Assembly: GCA_958510875.1 (NCBI GenBank)
Contig: OY294067.1
Location: 200,200,524 to 200,264,523, forward strand
Direction of reading: 5' to 3'
DNA: 64,000 nt
Origin: Endomychus coccineus
Lineage: Eukaryota > Arthropoda > Insecta > Coleoptera > Endomychidae
In this document: positions 57,980 through 64,000 of the stretch, in pieces
Numbering within the stretch: the first letter of the stretch is position 1
How the letters are laid out: every line of letters begins with the position of its first letter
Program-made: the position numbers and the translations under genes
Notes under the pieces: generated by a model
The model's database searches: none
What the model saw: only the letters and a program-made list of their open reading frames with translations
Told to the model about the DNA's origin: nothing

Positions 57980-59138
57980 AGACATCATCCGAGAAGAAAC
58001 TCACACCTACTATCCACACACAACATCTTTTGGCAACAGCGATGAAGTTGAGATATTAATCAATCAACAAGACGTGTTGGTAGATTTGGCATCGTCTGCT
58101 TTATTCATCGAGGCAGAATTCCAGCCAGAAGCAAGTGGTGATGGTGAATGTAAACTAACGAATAATTTCGGAGCGTTTCTCTTCGAATATATCAGTTATG
58201 AATTGAATGGGAAAGAGATAGACAAAGTACGTGATCCTGGTATTGTCAGCACCATCAGAGCTTATCTAACATATTCCAAACATGAATCTATACCTCTAGC
58301 TATTTCTGGATGGTCATTTAAGGATGCACTGAGTTCAGTCTACAATGATAAAATCAATTTATGGATACCGTTGAATTTTCTACTAGGCCTATTCATTGAC
58401 TATAACAAAGTTTTGAGTGGAAAACATAAGTTGCGCTTGATAAGGTCTCGAACCGATAACAATTGCTATACTAATAGCACAGGCACGAAGAGGGCTAAAA
58501 TAAATGTGAAGACGATAGCATTAAAAGTGCGACATGTGTTTCCAAGTGATCAAGTTAAATTTCAAATGTTGGAGAATTTGAGTGCTGAGAAGCCTATTTT
58601 GATTCCATTCCGTAGTTGGGATCTGCATGAAAATCCGTTGATGAAGGAGAGCACTCGCGACATTTGGGCTGTTAAAACATCAATGAATTTGGAACGCCCC
58701 AGATATGTGATTCTAGCTTTCCAAACTGATCGAAAAAATAATCCTGTGAAGCACAGTGCATATTTCGATAATATAAACTTGCTAAATGTAAAATTATACT
58801 TGAATTCAGAGTGTTATCCCTATGAAGCAATGAAATTGAATTTCACCGACCAGCAATACATGGAAGCATACCAGATGTACTATGATTTCCAGAAATCATT
58901 TTCAAATAAAATAATAAGCGAGCCCATGTTGGATTATATAGCATTCAAGAATAGAGCAATTTTTGTTATTGATTGTTCAAAACAGAACGATGCTATAAAG
59001 TCATCAACAGTTGACGTCAAACTAGAGATGGAAAGTTTCCTGAATTTCCCCAAAAACACCAGGGCTTATTGCATCATCATTAACGATCGTATAATGGAGT
59101 ATTCCCCGATTACAGGATCAGTTCGGAGTTTAGTGTGA
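57936..59138 (+). CDS. Polinton major capsid protein (double jelly roll)
   Basis: 400 residues from the ATG at 57936 (MSEKLQIFNEPNF). Beta-rich throughout; characteristic blocks are FGNSDEVEILINQQDVLVDLASSALFIE, FLFEYISYELNGKEIDKVRDPGI, NLWIPLNFLLGLF, KVLSGKHKLRLIR and RPRYVILAFQTDRKNN. This pattern, including the N-x-K-E-I-D-x-V-R-x-x-G turn, is the double-jelly-roll MCP of arthropod Polintons/adintoviruses, which forms pseudo-hexameric capsomers. It is the last gene before the right TIR region and has no frame break. Confidence 0.93.
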   Translation: MSEKLQIFNEPNFIEDIIREETHTYYPHTTSFGNSDEVEILINQQDVLVDLASSALFIEAEFQPEASGDGECKLTNNFGAFLFEYISYELNGKEIDKVRDPGIVSTIRAYLTYSKHESIPLAISGWSFKDALSSVYNDKINLWIPLNFLLGLFIDYNKVLSGKHKLRLIRSRTDNNCYTNSTGTKRAKINVKTIALKVRHVFPSDQVKFQMLENLSAEKPILIPFRSWDLHENPLMKESTRDIWAVKTSMNLERPRYVILAFQTDRKNNPVKHSAYFDNINLLNVKLYLNSECYPYEAMKLNFTDQQYMEAYQMYYDFQKSFSNKIISEPMLDYIAFKNRAIFVIDCSKQNDAIKSSTVDVKLEMESFLNFPKNTRAYCIIINDRIMEYSPITGSVRSLV

Positions 59139-59335
59139 AGAGCCAGGTCATGAATCATAATGTTATTATTTTAATTACAAATGATGTACTATCAAAATGT
59201 ATTCTTCCCAATAAATGTTATCATTATTATTTTTGGCATTTTATTTCTCAAACAGGGTGGCAGTGCTGTAATTATTCAGCTTTCATAGTTGTTCACAGAC
59301 TGCTAGCAGGTATCCATTATGTCACGTGCTTAACA
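59139..59335. other. 3' region of MCP
   Basis: Contains aataaatgttatc at about 59210, a plausible polyadenylation signal for the capsid transcript. No gene. Confidence 0.4.
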
Positions 59336-59515
59336 CTTGTCTGAAACACGTGTCTGAATGTTGAAGCACGTGTCTGGATACTGAAGCACGTGTCTGAAAC
59401 ACGTGTCTGAATGTTGAAGCACGTGTCTGGATATTGAAGCACGTGTCTGAAACACGTGTCTGCATGTTGAAGCACGTGTTGAAGCACGTGTTGAATCACG
59501 CGATAAAACATGTGC
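59336..59515. repeat. right subterminal repeats (acgtgtctgaatgttgaagc)
   Basis: About nine short units acgtgtctga-atgttgaagc in a row. They are the inverted counterpart of the degenerate units at 51846-51975. Confidence 0.85.
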
Positions 59516-59559
59516 ATGAATGCATTACAATCATTATAATTATTCACATCTACCCATCA

Positions 59560-59660
59560 TCGTTCGTAAACTATGGTCGCCGGATTGAATCAGTTACTGT
59601 CATTGGCTTGGAGCAGTGACGTCATCATCGTTCGTGAACGATGGTCGCCGGATCTTCAAA
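59560..59660. repeat. 34-bp direct repeat at the right inner end
   Basis: catcatcgttcgtaaactatggtcgccggat is repeated as catcatcgttcgtgaacgatggtcgccggat about 55 bp later, with a palindromic gttcg-t-gaac core. No counterpart was seen at the left end. Confidence 0.75.
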
Positions 59661-59899
59661 TCATTGTGTATTTTGATACACATGAAGCTATAGCTTGATG
59701 TTCTCTCCACCCCAATTTGTATGCATCATATTGATTTTCCTCATATCAAAAATATGGAAACACACGCTATGAAAGATCCTCCATGACAGTTCACACGGTA
59801 GACACCAAGACACCTCGTTGAAGATCCACATGACAGACACCATGACACCTCTTCCAGTCTGCGACTCAGTGATCGTAGAAGTAGTCCAGTACAAGCTCT

Positions 59900-61103
59900 G
59901 AATCTCGACCGCCACACACTTCATCTTGAGCTATACTGTCCTCATCGATATTAACACCCGCAAACTAGAACGAGTGTGCTAAGTCGCACGAAACGTTGTA
60001 TACGATGATCTCCGAGTCTAGACCTTTCATTTATCAAAGTCGTTTGCGAGCCGCATGAGTCGGACGAGTCGAACTGGTGGCGCCATCTCCACGTATCAGT
60101 CTATACCCTTTGAACCAAAGGTACAGAATGCTTCGTAGAGGTGCTTCGCACGTCCACGAAGCAATCTGTACCTTAGGTTCACCATGACAGTTGTCACGTG
60201 GTGGCGACATCTCTACAACGCAATCTGTACCTTAGGTTCGCCATGACAGCTGTCACGTGGTGGCGACACCTCTACAAAGCAATCTGTACCTTCGATGACC
60301 GCTGTCACGTGGTGGTGACACCTATACGAAGCAGCCTGTACCTTCGGACCACCATGACATCTGTCACGTGACACCTACACGAAGCAGCCTGTACCATTAG
60401 CTCACCATGACAGCTGTCATGTGGTGGTGACACCTACACGAAGCAGCCTGTACCTTTAGCCCACCATGACAGCTGTCACGTGGTGGTGACACCTCCACGG
60501 AGCAGTCTGTACCTTTGGTCTGTCATGAGACTGCTGTCATATGGTGGCGACACCTCTACAAAGCAATCTGTACCTTAGGTCCACCATGACAGCTGTCACG
60601 TGGTGGTGACATCTCCACGAAGCAGTCTGTACCTTAGGCCCGCCATGACAGCTGTCACGTGGTGGTGACACCTCCACGGAGCAGTCTGTACCTTAGGTCC
60701 ACCATGACAGCTGTCACGTGGTGGTGACATCTCCACGAAGCAATCTGTACCTTAGGTCCGCCATGACAGCTGTCACGTGGTGGTGACACCTCCACGGAGC
60801 AGTCTGTACCTTAGGTCCGTCATGACAGCTGTCATGTGATAGTCACATGACCCCTGTACATGTGACACACTTTTTGTACACACCCTGTATACTCGATGGC
60901 AGCTGCCTCGTGATAGTCACGTGACCCTATACATGTAACACACTTTTTGTACGCACCCTGTATACTCTTTACAAACAACCGATCCTTATCACCAGACCGA
61001 CACCCCTATGGCCGCCATCTTGGTTTTTGTCGTAGAACTAGGACCGACACCCCTATGGCCGCCATCTTGGTTTTTGTCGTAGAACTAGTCCAGTATATCT
61101 ACT
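59900..61103. repeat. Polinton right TIR
   Basis: Inverted copy of 50629-51832, the same length (1,204 bp). No difference was seen in the parts compared base by base, including idiosyncratic unit variants of the 60-bp array. Confidence 0.95.
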
Positions 61104-61109
61104 GACAAA

Positions 61110-61143
61110 GAACCTCTGGAACTTTATAAAGGAATTTATTAAA
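61110..61143 (+). pseudogene. last codons of the non-LTR RT finger, right of the Polinton
   Basis: After the right TSD copy the frame continues NLWNFIKEFIK and a TGA, in phase with the part ending at 50628. It supplies the C-terminal end of that RT and confirms the insertion point. Confidence 0.6.
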
Positions 61144-61982
61144 TGATGAAAAACATGCAGCACATTTAGGTGGAATATTTGTACTGTGGATTTGATGGGA
61201 AGGGAAGACGGCACAGAATAATTCAGTCAATTACATTATAAGCTTGGCAAAAAGTGTAATCAACCGATCCTCCTTTAGTTTCCCTGAAAAGTGGATGTCA
61301 GAATGAACCCTACGTGACAACGTTTCTCAAAACATTGAAAACAAGATTAATAACAGAATGTTCATATTATTTAGAAAAGGACAATGTAGAGAATTTGAGA
61401 GGATAGGATGTAGAAAACATTTTATGTGAAATAAGTGAACTGAAAACTCTCCTTTTTGGTAGTTGTTTGTTACGTGATTAAATCGAAATCACAAATATGT
61501 ATATAAGTAGATAAATAATCTTTTATTTTAAATAACAATGTCAATACCGTAAATAGTTATCTGTAAAAATATTACAATTGAGTTAATAAATAGTAATAAT
61601 AACACACAAGCACACGCTGACACACTCACAAACACACACACGCGCGCACGCGCCAACGCACACGCACACGCAAACGCATACGTACGCAAACATAATATTC
61701 CATAATTTCTGTATAATAGTTCTTTGATATCCAAAACATTGACAGTTTTCGAAATTTTTGGATAACAATAATTTACCGCACGTTGAATACTAAATACATA
61801 GGATGTAATGGAATATTGACTAATGTTTAGCAAAAATTTGAAGTTTGTAGGATGTAATGGAATATTGACTAATGTTTAGCAAAAATTTGAAGTTTATAAA
61901 CTCACATTAGCGTACACGCAACTCTCGCTGCGCTGGATAGCATAAAAATAACATCAAAGCTCGTGTATGAGTACATTATCAT
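61144..61982. other. gene-free stretch with CA-type repeat and a tandem duplication
   Basis: Degenerate CA/CG-rich microsatellite at about 61598-61690. Two tandem copies of a 46-bp unit (aggatgtaatggaatattgactaatgtttagcaaaaatttgaagttt) at about 61800-61847 and 61849-61895. No gene. Confidence 0.6.
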
Positions 61983-64000
61983 TGTAACGAAGCTTAAATT
62001 TCGAAAGATTATTTAATTTAGATCAGGAAATAAATACGGATGTTACATGTAATTTCAGTTTGAATATTTCATTATTTCAATAGATATGAATGAATTCCGA
62101 ATGTGTATTCCGTGATTGTCACTTGTATAAATCTCCGTAATTTCGAATAAGTATAATTATTCAAATAGATGAATCAAATTCATGCCCGTTCAAAATTGCA
62201 TTTCATTCCGCTAAAACATGTTGCAAAAACAGGGGTCTGGCCAGTTAAGACACCAAACTTTGAACAGCCTTATCTATAAAAAAGGCGAACAACCAAAAAA
62301 CTCCGATAACACTTGTTTAGTCCGCCGAGAGAAACTACCGGAGCGTCATGTGCGCGAATTTTAGATCTAAAAAGTAGCGTCACTTTTAAGTATTGTTCGA
62401 GGCATAAGTAAAAAACCCTCGGCACAAAATAAGGAATTAGTGGAGCAGACCCGTCCAGAACCTCGGAAAACATATAAAAGCTGTGACAGACAAAAGATCG
62501 CTCTCTTTTGTGATTTTGCATTTCAATAAGTACAGTTACTCTTTTGTGCTCTTTTTGGTTATTGTGATTTTTCAAGCCGTACAATATCTCTTGTGTTTTG
62601 ATTTTCAATGAGTGTAGTAGCCCTCTTGTGTTTTTGAATTTATTCGAGTTTGAGTCAGATTTAAAAGCTGTGAAGTAACAATAGTGTTCCGTTTGTGTTT
62701 GTGAATTTTACAAAAAGGTAAATGATAGCAAATAGTTTATATTTTTGAGCATCACGATATATTGATTTCCGTACTTTATGATTGTTATTGTAATTGGTAA
62801 ACGTTTGTACGATACCTGAGTTCCGTAGTATTCAGTAATTTGGATTGGTGAATTTGAATTTATCCCGTCATAGGGCGAATCACGCACGATCTGAATTCGC
62901 GCGTGAATTGAAATATTCAAGTAATTGTGTGGTGCGTACAGAGTGTGTATGTTTGAACGACAGGGGCGTCTTTGGTATATTTGTGCACACTGTGTCACTC
63001 CAGGAGTATAAGTATATCCTGAGACGACCAAACCACCAACGGCTTGTGCACACTGTGTCACTCCAGAAGTATAAGCTGGGGGTGGTTGTGTGATTGAGAA
63101 TCGTAATAATTCCCTCAATACTATGAGAAGTCCTCGGCCGTGGATATAGGGATTATTGCAGATGTGATAGTTAGGGTTTGTACACACTGTGTCACCCCGG
63201 AAGTATAAACCCTAATTGTCTAGATTCTGAATCTATAAAGTGTATAAAATCTAACACTGTCACACAATTACCGGGTACTCCGTGAAAGTTAGTACAAGGG
63301 TGGGTGAGGTGACAGAATAAACTCAATTAGAGTAATTAACCGAAAATAGTGAAATCTGATATCGTACAATCGGAAAACTAGTGAAAGCAATATTTTCCAA
63401 ACCAACCGAATTAATATATCGTAGTGTGATTTTAACATTTCATTTATTAGTGCTGCTATCTAAAATTTACCGAATACCGTTCATTAAGCTAGGACCTGTT
63501 TGATTCGTAATTTTCCGCAAATTGATCATTCTGAATCATTCATCAACCGATATCGTACCGCTGAATTGAATTCAGTTACCGAACTTATCGTAGAGTAGAT
63601 ATCTTGAAAGAGTTTTCATTTACCGTTTGAGCTTCATTACATTTTCCGTCTGAGTGAAATTTTGTGAAATAATACCGTTCAATTGCATTTATATTGATTA
63701 TTCTGAAAGTGTACTTGTTATATTCATTATATATTTTATTATTTGGAATTCCCTGTTTTATTAAATTATTTCTGCTCCATCTTTAATGAGCTAAGTTTTA
63801 ACCAGGTATCAATTGTAATTAAAGCCTACAATTTTGATACTGTTTTCTGCCCATTGGACTCTGGTTATACTTCACTGTAGCTACCCTAGGGACAAGGCTA
63901 TCTATAGATAGCATAGTAACAAGCCTTGTGGTGAAGACCCTAGCAGAAGTCTTCAAAAAGGAGTAAACCTTTAGAAAAATCTGGCGCCCGAGGAAAAGCA
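61983..64000 (+). repeat. divergent Gypsy LTR, plus orientation, cut by window end
   Basis: It starts tgtaacgaagcttaaatt, as in LTRs 1 and 2 (inverted), and reads to the ccctagggacaaggctatc and tctggcgcccgagg blocks, which lie inside the LTR in the other copies. It is longer: about 62500-63480 contains sequence not found in LTR 1, including three to four spaced copies of cacactgtgtcactccagaagtataa. The window ends before its 3' edge. Confidence 0.82.
62980..63215 (+). repeat. spaced repeats of a 26-bp motif in the LTR
   Basis: tg(c/t)acactgtgtcac(t/c)cc(a/g)g(g/a)agtataa occurs at about 62984, 63046 and 63180. Spacings are unequal, so it is not a simple tandem array. Possible protein-binding sites in the LTR U3 region; inference. 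Confidence 0.6.

Larger units (their letters stand above)
50629..61103 (+). mobile_element. Maverick/Polinton element lacking DNA polymerase, 10,475 bp
   Basis: Termini 5'-AGTAGATATACTGG and its complement, as in Polintons (AG...CT). The TIRs are 1,204 bp each (50629-51832, 59900-61103). Identical 6-bp flanks gacaaa (50623-50628 and 61104-61109) form the TSD. Nine genes on one strand encode a packaging ATPase, DUF8207-like protein, fibre-like protein, integrase, PLA2 protein, protease, penton-like protein, a small protein and major capsid protein. Autonomous Polintons are usually 15-20 kb and encode a protein-primed PolB; here no PolB, primase, helicase or other polymerase fits. The equal TIR lengths and intact capsid genes suggest a recent insertion. 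Confidence 0.95.

Noticed and set aside
52074..59138. Search for PolB, primase, helicase or tyrosine recombinase in the Polinton
   Set aside because: All space is taken by the listed genes, and no polymerase or helicase motifs were seen on either strand.
63980..63993. tggcgcccgagg as a primer-binding site marking an LTR end
   Set aside because: The equivalent sequence lies inside the LTR in the copies at 7379-8745 and 12336, about 65 bp before the true LTR end.

Overview
This is a eukaryotic window, almost certainly from an arthropod and most likely an insect. It is AT-rich, contains spliced transposase exons, long microsatellites, BEL/Pao and Gypsy LTR elements, CR1/Jockey-like and R2/R4-like non-LTR elements, hAT, P, mariner and Ginger-like DNA transposons, and a Maverick/Polinton. 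The insect order cannot be fixed from this sequence. I found no host housekeeping gene, rRNA, tRNA or CRISPR; nearly everything recognisable is mobile DNA, much of it nested.

Layout. 1-1670: 5'-side exons of a P-element/THAP-type transposase gene (minus), running off the window start. 2013-2314: dead mariner fragment. 2575-2945: non-LTR RT scrap. 3290-6620: gag/protease remnant of an LTR retroelement (minus), split by a Ginger/KRBA2-like integrase element (3961-5672), which itself carries a 344-bp hAT MITE with an exact 8-bp TSD. 7379-18982: a deleted Gypsy element (minus) whose right LTR is split by a CR1/Jockey-like retrotransposon (about 12642-17945), itself split by a 2.25-kb long-TIR DNA element (12934-15181) encoding a PIN/FEN-like nuclease with a CXC cysteine cluster. 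19460-20059: a Helentron-like endonuclease fragment. 21365-22504: hAT remnant. 22514-32330: BEL/Pao element with a perfect TSD (attac), interrupted by a nearly complete PHD-finger non-LTR retrotransposon (23015-27277). 32676-34049 and 37515-38294: large foldback elements. 39391-40900: 3' part of an R2/R4-like non-LTR element. 41-46.3 kb: no genes, small foldbacks and (AT)n tracts. 46350-46669: short TIR element carrying half a THAP domain. 46863-49880: about 3 kb of patterned (CA)n with a 292-bp Gypsy-LTR slice in the middle. 50629-61103: a 10,475-bp Polinton. 61983-64000: a divergent Gypsy LTR in plus orientation, cut by the window end.

The most notable item is the Polinton. It has AG...CT termini, 1,204-bp terminal inverted repeats in which I saw no mismatch, and a perfect 6-bp target duplication (gacaaa). 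It encodes integrase with a chromodomain, packaging ATPase, adenovirus-type cysteine protease, a PLA2-domain protein, penton-like minor capsid and major capsid proteins, a fibre-like coiled-coil protein and a DUF8207-like protein, all on one strand. It has no protein-primed DNA polymerase and no other replication gene, and no room for one. It therefore looks like a virion-forming, integrating element that must borrow its replication. Two of its reading frames (PLA2 protein and protease N-terminus) have frame or start anomalies.

The second notable item is the long-TIR nuclease/CXC element at 12.9-15.2 kb. Its 3-bp TSD (CTA) can be proven inside the window, because excising the element and one TSD copy restores the host retrotransposon's endonuclease reading frame.
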